Positions 1 through 6,163 of a DNA stretch of 11,267 nt are shown in pieces. The notes under the pieces are model-generated. The model made no database searches. It was given only the letters and a program-made list of their open reading frames with translations, and had not been told where the DNA came from. This stretch comes from an uncultured Eubacteriales bacterium (GTDB lineage Bacteria; Bacillota; Clostridia; Oscillospirales; Oscillospiraceae). Position 1 is the first letter of the stretch, and every line of letters starts with the position of its first letter. Made by a program: the position numbers and the translations under genes. The DNA lies in the NCBI GenBank assembly GCA_900544945.1, contig UQXG01000075.1:1-11267 (forward strand), written 5' to 3'.

Positions 1-73
1 GGGGGCAAAAGATCCGCTATCCAGCCGCAGACGATTTATTCAGAGTTTCCCTAATTGGTTTGCAATAGAAACA
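1..73. other. Gene-free left edge, possible insertion-sequence terminus
   Basis: No coding region can be supported here. Read on the minus strand, positions 52-35 give AGGGAAACTCTGAATAAA, which resembles the terminal inverted repeats of some insertion sequences. An element reaching leftwards out of the window would fit, but no transposase, second end or target duplication is visible. The resemblance is from general pattern memory and is weak. It could equally be ordinary spacer downstream of rsmG. Confidence 0.2.
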
Positions 74-101
74 CCCCCTGGGACAGGTCTGTCCCAGGGG
101 G
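74..101 (-). terminator. Intrinsic terminator hairpin downstream of rsmG
   Basis: Arms 74-85 and 90-101 form a perfect 12-bp, GC-rich stem around a 4-nt loop. It lies about 20 nt after the rsmG stop. On the minus strand the tract after the stem is TGTTTCTATT, U-rich but interrupted, so termination may be incomplete or factor-assisted. It most likely ends the DUF3810-rsmG transcript. Confidence 0.75.
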
Positions 102-120
102 GATTGCTCATTTCAGCGGT

Positions 121-816
121 TCACTTCAGCGGTGCCTGTTTGATTTTGGCGTACCGTCTGGGGTACTGCTTGGGGGTGGGGGCGATCTTGCGCAGGATAA
201 TGACCCCGTGGCTGGTGCCGTCAATGGGGAATTTGCGCACTTCCTCCAGCTTCAGCCCCAGCTTTTTGATAGCTCCGGCACACTCGGCAAGCTCTTCCTC
301 CGCGGCGGCACCCTTCATGGCCAGCACCGCACCGCCCACCTTCACATAGGGAGCCGTCAGTTCCAGCAGGATGTTCAGCCGGGCAACCGCCCGGGAGGTG
401 GCAAAATCATACTGCTCCCGGCAGTCTGCCACCGCTTCCTCCGCTCTCGCCGTGACGCACCGGGCGGAAATTCCCAGGCCGGGCAGGATTTCCTCCAGCC
501 ATTTCATCCGCTTGCCCAGAGAATCCAGCAGCGTCACCTTGGCCTCCGGGCAGGCGATGGCCAGAGGCACTCCGGGAAAGCCCGCTCCGCAGCCCACGTC
601 GATAAGCTTTTTGCCCCGCAGATCGGCGCAGCACAGCACCGTCAGGCTGTCCAGCAGATGAAGCTTCGCCACCTGGGTGTCCTCGGTGATGGCGGTCAGA
701 TTCATCACTTCGTTCTGCTTGACCATGGCTCGGGCAAAGGCGCACAGCTTCTCCTGCCGCTCCTCCGGCAAATCCAGACCCAGCCGGGTCAGACCCTCTT
801 TCAGGGTTTTCTCCAT
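121..816 (-). CDS. rsmG: 16S rRNA (guanine527-N7)-methyltransferase RsmG
   Basis: RsmG (GidB) is a cytoplasmic SAM-dependent enzyme that methylates N7 of G527 in 16S rRNA; loss of it is known to give low-level streptomycin resistance. The 231-aa product is near the usual family length. Visible family features are NLTAITE (residues 39-45), the SAM-binding loop DVGCGAGFPG (73-82), the following VTLLDSLGKR segment (94-103), the SRAVA motif (141-145) and the typical basic C-terminus YPRRYAKIKQAPL (218-230). The ATG start shares one base with the TGA stop of the preceding gene (TGATG). GGGAGG at 826-831 lies 9 nt upstream inside that gene, so the two are probably translationally coupled. In many Firmicutes rsmG sits on the far side of the origin next to mnmG and parAB; here it is beyond gyrA with an unusual partner. 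Identification is secure. Confidence 0.96.
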   Translation of the reverse strand: MEKTLKEGLTRLGLDLPEERQEKLCAFARAMVKQNEVMNLTAITEDTQVAKLHLLDSLTVLCCADLRGKKLIDVGCGAGFPGVPLAIACPEAKVTLLDSLGKRMKWLEEILPGLGISARCVTARAEEAVADCREQYDFATSRAVARLNILLELTAPYVKVGGAVLAMKGAAAEEELAECAGAIKKLGLKLEEVRKFPIDGTSHGVIILRKIAPTPKQYPRRYAKIKQAPLK

Positions 817-1997
817 CAGCCGATGCCTCCCTTCGCGTTGACGATGCCGCTTAAATCCACCTTGGTTGTGTCGTAGGGGTCGAACCGGGTCTCCGTCTGG
901 GTAATGGAGGGCAGCACCACGGTCTGAATATGCCAGTTTACCAGCAGGTCGCAGACCTGGGCGTAGGAAGAAATTCCCTGCTTTTCGCCGCTGGTTTTCA
1001 GATAGTTGTCGTTCATCGTATCCGCAAGGTGGGTGGCCTTGGTGTCCTGCTTCTGGTTGAAGAAGGCGTCATAGGCGTTCCAGTCCGTCCGCAGGGTATC
1101 CCCCACGCCCTGCTTCACCCGAGCCGCCGCCGCGGCCGCCGCCTGGGTATTCACGCTGGCAAGGGCGCTGTAGCAGTAACGGAAGGCCATAAAATAGGCG
1201 GAATACTGGAAACTGGGGTCGGAATGGACGGAACAGGCCAGGAAGGCCCCAAAGTTGGCGTCCCGTTCGGAGGCAATGCACATTCTATGCGCCATTTCGT
1301 GGCACATGGTAAAGGGCAGCAGCACATCCGGAATCTGGGGATTCACGCAGGCCTCGCCGGTGATGCCGAAGGTGAAGCCGGTAATGCCCATGGAGGTGTA
1401 CATGTCCGCCCAGCCCAGCTTTTTCACGGGAAGCGTACACCCGGCAAAGACAGGATAGTGCTTTTCATAGGTCAGGGTGTGAAAGCCTTCCCCGGCCTTC
1501 TCGGCCATGGCCTCAAAGGAGTCGAATTTTACGTTGCCGCTGCCGTCCCGGCTGACCCGCTTGGCCAGGGAATTGGCCTTGTCCCGGTAGTACTCGGTGG
1601 CCTCCGTCAGCTCGTCCAGGTTATAGCTGCTGACCTCCAGACGGATGTCCTCCGACAGGGAGCCTGCGTAGTAGTTCATGCCCCACATGGCCATATGCAG
1701 CAGGTAAATGCCGGAAAACACCGCCAGCACCCAGCCCAGCCACTGGATGGGGTTCCACTTGAGCACCAGCACCAGCACCAGACTTGCCAGAATCAGCATT
1801 CCCAGCACCACCGCAAGAGCCTGCCAGACCGGGTAAGGGAACTGACCCGTCCAGTTGGCCAGGTATTCCTGCAAGGTGCGCACCACATAAGGGTAGACCA
1901 TGTCCACCAGGGTTGCGTAACGCTCGCCGAACCGGGTCAGCAGCCAGGTGATCGCGGCAAAAATCCCGGCAGTCAGATAGCCGAACCAATATCGCAA
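816..1997 (-). CDS. DUF3810-family membrane-anchored metallopeptidase-like protein
   Basis: This 393-aa protein has three hydrophobic segments near its N-terminus (about residues 2-21, 59-80 and 84-105), then WGMNYYAG (105-112) and a large soluble part. The soluble part carries HEMAH (233-237), an HExxH zinc-ligand motif. SERDANF follows (243-249), whose Glu244 could be the third ligand. This combination fits the DUF3810 family, and the inferred role is a membrane-tethered zinc peptidase of unknown substrate. The TTG start at 1997 is chosen because AGGAGG (2005-2010) sits 7 nt upstream and a good promoter lies just before it. An ATG-led extension to 2153 would run through the promoter and repeat DNA and is rejected. 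A run of seven alanines (286-292) looks like a linker. The 3' end overlaps rsmG by one base. The family call rests on motif and topology recognition. Confidence 0.8.
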   Translation of the reverse strand: MRYWFGYLTAGIFAAITWLLTRFGERYATLVDMVYPYVVRTLQEYLANWTGQFPYPVWQALAVVLGMLILASLVLVLVLKWNPIQWLGWVLAVFSGIYLLHMAMWGMNYYAGSLSEDIRLEVSSYNLDELTEATEYYRDKANSLAKRVSRDGSGNVKFDSFEAMAEKAGEGFHTLTYEKHYPVFAGCTLPVKKLGWADMYTSMGITGFTFGITGEACVNPQIPDVLLPFTMCHEMAHRMCIASERDANFGAFLACSVHSDPSFQYSAYFMAFRYCYSALASVNTQAAAAAAARVKQGVGDTLRTDWNAYDAFFNQKQDTKATHLADTMNDNYLKTSGEKQGISSYAQVCDLLVNWHIQTVVLPSITQTETRFDPYDTTKVDLSGIVNAKGGIG

Positions 1998-2004
1998 AGG
2001 AATT

Positions 2005-2010
2005 CCTCCT
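2005..2010 (-). promoter_or_regulatory. Ribosome binding site fixing a TTG start
   Basis: On the minus strand AGGAGG is followed by 7 nt and then TTG at 1997-1995. No ATG-led site nearby has a comparable Shine-Dalgarno sequence, so this decides the start of the DUF3810 gene. Confidence 0.75.
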
Positions 2011-2036
2011 TTATGTGCATAGTAGTAGATTTTTAT

Positions 2037-2065
2037 AGTATAACACAAATAACCGGAATTGTCTT
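2037..2065 (-). promoter_or_regulatory. Putative sigma-A promoter for DUF3810-rsmG
   Basis: On the minus strand, AAGACA (2065-2060, four of six matches to TTGACA) and TATACT (2042-2037, five of six to TATAAT) are separated by exactly 17 bp. The stretch is AT-rich compared with its surroundings. Transcription would begin about 2030, giving a leader of about 33 nt that includes the AGGAGG site. Because remB is followed by a strong terminator, an independent promoter here is expected. Confidence 0.5.
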
Positions 2066-2199
2066 GTAAATTTTCTTTAATTTTTGCCGGGTCGGCAGGG
2101 CCGACTGCCAATGCGTGCGCACTCTGGTGTGTAATCGTAAGACCATTGGGCACAAGCTCGGTATCGGCAGCATTCTACTGAGCAGAAACGAAAGAACAC
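2066..2199. other. Intergenic spacer with one small hairpin
   Basis: I see no gene here. A short perfect stem, GTCGGC (2091-2096) with GCCGAC (2100-2105), has a 3-nt loop but no U-tract on either strand. The rest (2106-2199) matches nothing I recognise. It separates the DUF3810 promoter from the repeat island. Confidence 0.5.
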
Positions 2200-2277
2200 T
2201 GTCATTGCGAGGAGGCCAGTGGCCGACGTGGCCCCCTCCGGGGATTCCCTCCGGTCACAATCCGTTTCCCTCGTCCC

Positions 2278-2376
2278 CCTTGGCTCCCACTTTGGGGGAG
2301 CTGTCACGAAGTGACTGAGAGGGTAAAAACGCCCTCTCCGCCCCTGCGGGGCACCTCTCCCAAAGGGAGAGGCAAG
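2278..2376 (+). repeat. Multi-hairpin repeat block, copy A
   Basis: This 99-bp block contains four hairpins in order: GCTCCCAC/GGGGGAGC (2283-2301, one mismatch), GTCAC-GAA-GTGAC (2303-2315), a GCCCC/GGGGC stem near 2340-2352 and the perfect CCTCTCCC-AAA-GGGAGAGG (2354-2372). A copy in reverse orientation, with changed hairpin arms, is at 5888-5989. The pattern is typical of abundant intergenic repeats in gut Clostridia. It has no coding potential. Confidence 0.85.
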
Positions 2377-2420
2377 ACCCTCATCCGTCTCGCGCTTGCG
2401 GGGGACCCGCGAGCCACCTT

Positions 2421-2481
2421 TACATTATTGAGCAATTGCCACTGGCAATTGTTAGATTTTGATTCGCTGCGCGGAGCACCA
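2421..2481 (+). mobile_element. 62-bp-class palindromic element, copy A (61 bp)
   Basis: The element consists of a 12-nt left part (TACATTATTGAG), a 19-nt palindrome (2433-2451, nine-bp arms around one base) and a 30-nt right part ending in ATTCGCTGCGCGGAGCACCA. It interrupts the left arm of a hairpin: joining CCACCTT (ending 2420) to CCCCGCAGGGGAAGG (from 2482) recreates CCTTCCCC-GCA-GGGGAAGG. The uninterrupted junction CCACCTTCCCC occurs, reversed, at 5877-5887. No target duplication is evident. The boundaries are inferred from that comparison. Confidence 0.7.
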
Positions 2482-2562
2482 CCCCGCAGGGGAAGGCTTG
2501 GGAAGGGCCACGCCAGTGTGAGTACTGGCTCGCACTGACATGAATTTTAGGATAGCATCCAG

Positions 2563-2605
2563 AAAAAATGGGACTGCCGCGTTCCTTGCGGCAATCCCAT
2601 TTTTT
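2563..2605 (-). terminator. Strong intrinsic terminator of gyrA-rnhA-remB
   Basis: Arms 2563-2580 and 2588-2605 pair over 18 positions with one mismatch (2574/2594) around a 7-nt loop. On the minus strand the stem ends in TTTTTT. The opposite strand also ends in a T-run, so it could work in both directions. The stem begins at the remB stop codon, so termination is immediate. Confidence 0.9.
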
Positions 2606-2847
2606 CATTTCAGCCGTTTTTCCAGGGTGGCCGCGCTGAGGGACGTGAGCCGCACCCGGTGAAAGCCGTACTCCGAGGTCAGAATGAAGGACTTTGGCAG
2701 CTCGTCGCAGGGCACCACATCGCCGTTTTCCTCGCTCTTCGCCAGAAAATCCCGGGTTCGCCTGGAGGTGGAGGTATTGTCCAGGTCAAAAATTCCGATG
2801 ATGGAGCTGTCCCGGACGGCCATATCATTTCCGATGGATAGATACAT
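2605..2847 (-). CDS. remB: RemB-like DUF370 regulatory protein
   Basis: This 80-aa protein begins MYLSIGNDMAVRDSSIIGIF and ends with LTSLSAATLEKRLK. Both parts fit the RemB (YaaB) branch of the DUF370 family. The closely related RemA binds DNA and activates extracellular-matrix genes in Bacillus subtilis, and RemB is linked to the same process. A similar role here is inference. There is no membrane segment. The ATG starts one base after the rnhA stop, and GAGGAAG just upstream, inside the end of rnhA, serves as ribosome site, so this is the last gene of the gyrA-rnhA-remB operon. In B. subtilis the homologue sits between recF and gyrB, so it is displaced here. The stop codon overlaps the base of the terminator stem. 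The family call is confident and the function less so. Confidence 0.8.
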   Translation of the reverse strand: MYLSIGNDMAVRDSSIIGIFDLDNTSTSRRTRDFLAKSEENGDVVPCDELPKSFILTSEYGFHRVRLTSLSAATLEKRLK

Positions 2848-2848
2848 C

Positions 2849-3286
2849 TTACTTCCTCATTTTCCACTGAGCCACGGCCAGCTCATCGCACCGGTTATTC
2901 TTGGGGTTGTCCGCGTGACCCTTGACCCAGTGATAACGCACCTGATGGGTCTGGGTCAGCCGGAGAAGAATCTCCCACAAGTCCGAATTCAGGGCGGGCT
3001 TTTTGTCGGACTTCACCCAGCCCCGCTTCTTCCAGCCCCAGGCCCAGCCCTTTTCCAGAGCGTCAATGACGTACTTGGAATCGGAATAGAGCTCCACAAT
3101 ACAGGGCTCTTTCAGCGCCTTCAGCCCTTCAATGACGGCGGTCAGCTCCATCCGGTTGTTGGTGGTGGCGTCCTCGCCGCCGGAAAGCTCCTTCTCCACC
3201 CCGTTAAACTCCAGGATGGCTCCCCAGCCTCCGGGGCCGGGGTTTCCGGAGCAGGCGCCGTCGGTGTACAGGGTTACGGTCTTCAT
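2849..3286 (-). CDS. rnhA: Ribonuclease HI
   Basis: RNase HI cleaves the RNA strand of RNA-DNA hybrids, removing R-loops and misplaced primers. The 145-aa length is close to other bacterial members. All catalytic residues are visible: Asp9 in LYTDGACSGNPGPGG, Glu47 in NNRMEL, Asp69 in YSDSKY and Asp134 in NRCDELA. The assisting His124 is in WVKGHAD. The basic, tryptophan-rich segment WAWGWKKRGW (81-90) matches the family's hybrid-binding handle. The start MKTVTLYTDG overlaps the gyrA stop by 4 nt (ATGA), so translation is probably coupled to gyrA. A longer frame reaching 3562 only reads through gyrA in another phase and is rejected. Pairing with gyrase makes sense because negative supercoiling promotes R-loops. 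Identification is secure. Confidence 0.97.
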   Translation of the reverse strand: MKTVTLYTDGACSGNPGPGGWGAILEFNGVEKELSGGEDATTNNRMELTAVIEGLKALKEPCIVELYSDSKYVIDALEKGWAWGWKKRGWVKSDKKPALNSDLWEILLRLTQTHQVRYHWVKGHADNPKNNRCDELAVAQWKMRK

Positions 3287-5799
3287 GCCTGGGGCTCCTC
3301 GCCCTTGGCTTCTTCCTCCATGGCCTCCACACGCTCCAAAGACACCACCTGGTTGCCCTCCTCGATGCGCATGACGATAACGCCCTGGGTGTCCCGCTTG
3401 TAGACGTTGATGGAGGCAGCGGGAATCCGGATGATCACGCCGCCGTTTTCGATGAGCATCACGTCGTCGCTTTCGCTCACCACCCGGCAGCCGGCAACAT
3501 TGCCGGTCTTGGGGGTAATGTTGTAGTTTTTCAGGCCCTTGCCGCCTCGGCTCTGGGCGCACTTTTCGCCGTTGGGGCCGGTACGCAGATACTCACTCAG
3601 CTCCGTGCGCTTGCCGTAGCCGTTGACGGTGACGGTGAGCAGGGTCTTGCCCTCCTCGGCCTTCTCCGCGCCCACCACAAAGTCGCCGTCGGACAGACTG
3701 ATGCCCCGGACACCGGCGGCGTCCCGTCCCATAGGCCGGACGTCGTTTTCGTTGAAGCAGATGGCCATGCCCTGGGCGGTAGCCAGCAGAATATTGTCAT
3801 TGCCGTTGGTGCGGATGACGTTGATGAGATGATCGCCCTCTTCCAGGGTGATGGCACGGATACCGGTTTTCCGGTTGGTTTTCAGGGCGATGAAGGGAAT
3901 CCGCTTGACGGTGCCCTTCCGGGTGACCATCATCAGGAACTCGTTGTCGTCAAACTCCCGGGTAATGACCATGGCGGTGACGGACTCTCCGGCTTCCAGC
4001 GGCAGCACATTCACAATGGCAGTGCCCCGGGCGGTACGTCCGGCCTCGGGAATCTGGTAGCCCTTGCGCAGGTGCACCTTGCCCATGTCCGTGAAGAACA
4101 GAATATAGTCGTGGGTGGAGGCAATGGTCAGGGATTTGACAAAATCCTCCTCCTTGAGGTTCTGGGCGTTCACGCCCCGGCCGCCCCGGCTCTGAGTCCG
4201 GTAGGTATCCACGGGCATCCGCTTGATATAGCCGTGACTGGACAGGGTGAATGCGCAGGTCTCCTCCTCGATCAGGTCTTCGATGTCGATTTCGTCCTCG
4301 ATGTCCTGAATCTCGGTCTTCCGCTTGTCGCCGAACTTGTCCCGAATTTCGATCAATTCCTCCCGGAGAACGGCCTTCAGCTTGTTTTCGTCCGCCAGCA
4401 GTTCCAGATAATACTTGATCTTTTCCATCAGATCATCGTATTCCGCCTGGAGCTTTTCCCGGTCAAGACCCTGAAGAGCCTTTAGCCGCATGTCCAGAAT
4501 GGCCTGGGCCTGGATATCGTCCAGAGAGAATCTGTCCATCAGACGCTGCTTGGCATCGTCATAAGCAGAGCGGATAATATGAATGACCTCATCGATGTTG
4601 TCCTGGGCAATGAGCAGACCCTCCAACAGGTGGGCACGCTCCCGGGCCTTGCGCAGGTCGTACTGGGTTCTGCGGGTCAGGATTTCCTCCTGATGCTTCA
4701 GATACTCGTCGATGATCTGCCGCAGGGAGAGAATTTTCGGCTGCTTCTGGTTATCCACCAGTGCCAGCATGATAATGCCGAAGCTGGATTGGAGGGCAGT
4801 CTGCTTAAAGAGGTTATTGAGCACCACCTGGGGGTTCGCGTCCTTTTTCAGCTCAATGACCATCCGCATACCGTTCCGGTCGGTTTCGTCCCGGAGGTCG
4901 GAAATGCCGTCCAGCCGCTTGTCCTTCACCTGCTCGGCAATGTTCTTGATGAGCTGCCGCTTATTGACCTGGTAGGGAAGCTCGGTGACGATGATCCGCA
5001 TCCGATCCTTGCCGAACTCCTCGAATTCCGTCCGGGCCCGGACAATGACCTTGCCCCGGCCGGTGGCATAGGCCGCCCGAATGCCGCTGCGTCCCATGAT
5101 AATGCCGCCGGTGGGGAAATCCGGGCCGGAAATGTGATCCATCAGGTCGGCCATGGTGGCCTCCGGGTCGTCCAGCACGCACACGCAGGCGTCAATAACC
5201 TCGGTCAGGTTGTGGGGCGGGATGTTGGTGGCCATGCCCACGGCAATGCCGGAAGAGCCGTTGACCAGCAGGTTAGGAAACCGGCTGGGCAGCACTCTCG
5301 GCTCTTTCCGGGTCTCGTCGAAGTTGGGATCCCAGTCCACGGTCTCCTTGTCGATGTCCCGGAGCATTTCGTTGGAAATTTTGCTGAGCCGAGCCTCGGT
5401 GTAACGGTAGGCTGCCGGGGGGTCGCCGTCCACGGAGCCGAAGTTGCCGTGGCCGTCTACCAGCATATAACGCATGGAAAAATCCTGGGCAAGGCGCACC
5501 ATGGCGTCATATACCGACGCGTCGCCGTGGGGATGGTATTTACCCAGCACGTCACCGACGCAGGTAGCCGACTTCTTGAAGGGCTTGTCGGAGGTCAGGC
5601 CGCTTTCGTACATGGTGTACAGAATCCGGCGGTGAACCGGCTTCAGGCCGTCCCGGACGTCGGGCAGTGCCCGTCCCACGATGACGGACATGGCGTATTC
5701 AATGTAGGACTTTTCCATTTCGTCCACCAGGTTGCTCTGGGTGATCACCTGGTCGGGGAAACGGATGTCCTCGGGTTTGTAGCTTCTGTTATGTGCCAA
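3283..5799 (-). CDS. gyrA: DNA gyrase subunit A
   Basis: GyrA is the DNA-breaking and rejoining subunit of the A2B2 gyrase that introduces negative supercoils. With a TTG start the product is 838 aa, a normal length. Seen in order are the QSNLVDEMEKSYIEYAMSVI start of the winged-helix domain, HPHGDASVYDAMVRLAQ (resistance-determining region, about 89-105), the catalytic Tyr133 in AYRYTEARL, a coiled-coil-rich tower/gate region, and the C-terminal beta-pinwheel with the GyrA box QSRGGRG (536-542). A related QSRGGKG lies at 749-755, and the tail is acidic. TTG at 5799 is preferred over ATG at 5814 because GGAGGTG (5806-5812) precedes the TTG and lies on the ATG itself. The residue matching E. 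coli Ser83 is Ala94, while Asp87 is kept as Asp98. The stop overlaps rnhA. Function is certain and the start fairly so. Confidence 0.97.
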   Translation of the reverse strand: MAHNRSYKPEDIRFPDQVITQSNLVDEMEKSYIEYAMSVIVGRALPDVRDGLKPVHRRILYTMYESGLTSDKPFKKSATCVGDVLGKYHPHGDASVYDAMVRLAQDFSMRYMLVDGHGNFGSVDGDPPAAYRYTEARLSKISNEMLRDIDKETVDWDPNFDETRKEPRVLPSRFPNLLVNGSSGIAVGMATNIPPHNLTEVIDACVCVLDDPEATMADLMDHISGPDFPTGGIIMGRSGIRAAYATGRGKVIVRARTEFEEFGKDRMRIIVTELPYQVNKRQLIKNIAEQVKDKRLDGISDLRDETDRNGMRMVIELKKDANPQVVLNNLFKQTALQSSFGIIMLALVDNQKQPKILSLRQIIDEYLKHQEEILTRRTQYDLRKARERAHLLEGLLIAQDNIDEVIHIIRSAYDDAKQRLMDRFSLDDIQAQAILDMRLKALQGLDREKLQAEYDDLMEKIKYYLELLADENKLKAVLREELIEIRDKFGDKRKTEIQDIEDEIDIEDLIEEETCAFTLSSHGYIKRMPVDTYRTQSRGGRGVNAQNLKEEDFVKSLTIASTHDYILFFTDMGKVHLRKGYQIPEAGRTARGTAIVNVLPLEAGESVTAMVITREFDDNEFLMMVTRKGTVKRIPFIALKTNRKTGIRAITLEEGDHLINVIRTNGNDNILLATAQGMAICFNENDVRPMGRDAAGVRGISLSDGDFVVGAEKAEEGKTLLTVTVNGYGKRTELSEYLRTGPNGEKCAQSRGGKGLKNYNITPKTGNVAGCRVVSESDDVMLIENGGVIIRIPAASINVYKRDTQGVIVMRIEEGNQVVSLERVEAMEEEAKGEEPQA

Positions 5800-5805
5800 A
5801 TAAGA

Positions 5806-5812
5806 CACCTCC
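5806..5812 (-). promoter_or_regulatory. gyrA ribosome binding site supporting a TTG start
   Basis: GGAGGTG on the minus strand is followed by 6 nt (TCTTAT) and then TTG (5799-5797). The upstream ATG (5814-5812) shares bases with this site and has no Shine-Dalgarno of its own. Further upstream AATTGC (5816-5821) and GCAATT (5831-5836) could pair across a 9-nt loop in the leader. Confidence 0.7.
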
Positions 5813-5887
5813 ATAAATTGCTGTCATTGGGCAATTATTGTCGTATAACGCTGTCATTGCGAAATCCGTTCTTAAGGGGGAAGGTGG

Positions 5888-5989
5888 CTTGCCTCTCCCT
5901 ATGGGAGAGGTGCCCGGTCGGGGCGGAGAGGGCTTGTTTTACCCTCTCAGTCGGCTTCGCCGCCAGCTCCCCCAAAGGGGGAGCCAAGG
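5888..5989 (-). repeat. Multi-hairpin repeat block, copy B
   Basis: This is the reverse-orientation counterpart of 2278-2376, 102 bp long. Its hairpins are the perfect CCTCTCCC-TAT-GGGAGAGG (5892-5910), CGGC-TTC-GCCG (near 5952-5962) and the perfect GCTCCCCC-AAA-GGGGGAGC (5966-5984). The central small hairpin has different arm bases from copy A yet still pairs. The two copies lie about 3.5 kb apart and enclose gyrA, rnhA and remB. Confidence 0.85.
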
Positions 5990-6047
5990 AGTACGTTGTT
6001 CGATGGCTCCCGAAAAATTGAAGGGGATTGCCACACCAGTGCTGCGC

Positions 6048-6110
6048 TACACTAAGGTATGACTGCCACCGGCAGTCATTGTTATTTTAGATTCGCTGCG
6101 CGGAGCACCA
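6048..6110 (+). mobile_element. 62-bp-class palindromic element, copy B (62-63 bp)
   Basis: The copy has a left part TACACTAAGGTA, a 19-nt palindrome (6060-6078) with eight paired positions around a 3-nt centre, and a right part ending in the shared ATTCGCTGCGCGGAGCACCA. Removing 6048-6109 joins CCAGTGCTGCGC to ACTGG, recreating the hairpin CCAGTGC-TGC-GCACTGG. The equivalent uninterrupted hairpin is at 2513-2528 in island A. The right boundary is uncertain by one base. Confidence 0.65.
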
Positions 6111-6163
6111 CTGGTTCGCAATGACATGCTTTTGACGGCTGACTTTCTATGACGGAAACATTC

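Larger units (their letters stand above)
2200..2540. repeat. Composite repeat island A, bounded by inverted TGTCATTGCGA ends
   Basis: The left end TGTCATTGCGA (2200-2210) is matched by the inverted right end TCGCACTGACA (2530-2540), ten of eleven positions. Inside, in order, are a GGCCA-G-TGGCC mini-palindrome (2213-2223), a multi-hairpin block (2278-2376), a GC-rich segment, a 62-bp-class palindromic element (2421-2481) and a right-end hairpin, CCAGT (2513-2517) with ACTGG (2524-2528). Short open frames on both strands across this stretch come from the repeats and have no credible start or family resemblance. The island fills the remB-DUF3810 gap, and its counterpart lies between gyrA and gyrB. 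Confidence 0.8.
5852..6126. repeat. Composite repeat island B, bounded by inverted TGTCATTGCGA ends
   Basis: The left end TGTCATTGCGA (5852-5862) and right end TCGCAATGACA (6116-6126) are perfect 11-bp inverted repeats. Inside are the multi-hairpin block in minus orientation (5888-5989), an unassigned segment (5990-6025), a right-end sequence starting GGGGATTGCCACACCAGTG and a 62-bp-class element (6048-6110) that splits the right-end hairpin. The island occupies most of the gyrB-gyrA gap. It shares its modules with island A, but the inner block is flipped. No gene is supported here. I could not identify a convincing gyrA promoter in or beside it. Confidence 0.8.

Noticed and set aside
930..2069. 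Long plus-strand open frame opposite the DUF3810 gene
   Set aside because: It is antisense to a protein with a clear ribosome site, membrane segments and HExxH motif. Its translation is low-complexity and unlike any family; high GC keeps the opposite frame open.
816..2153. 445-codon version of the DUF3810 gene
   Set aside because: The added N-terminus translates the promoter and intergenic DNA; the TTG at 1997 has an ideal ribosome site.
2077..2538. Short open frames on both strands between remB and DUF3810
   Set aside because: They lie in hairpin repeats, lack ribosome sites and change between repeat copies, so they are not genes.
2200..2540. CRISPR array
   Set aside because: There are many palindromes but no regular direct repeats of 24-40 bp with uniform unique spacers, and no cas genes nearby.
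2849..3562. 237-codon version of rnhA
   Set aside because: The first ~90 codons only read gyrA in another phase; RNase HI begins at MKTVTLYTDG (3286).
4579..6021. 480-codon plus-strand open frame opposite gyrA
   Set aside because: Antisense to the conserved gyrA catalytic region and running into repeat DNA. No ribosome site or recognisable motif.
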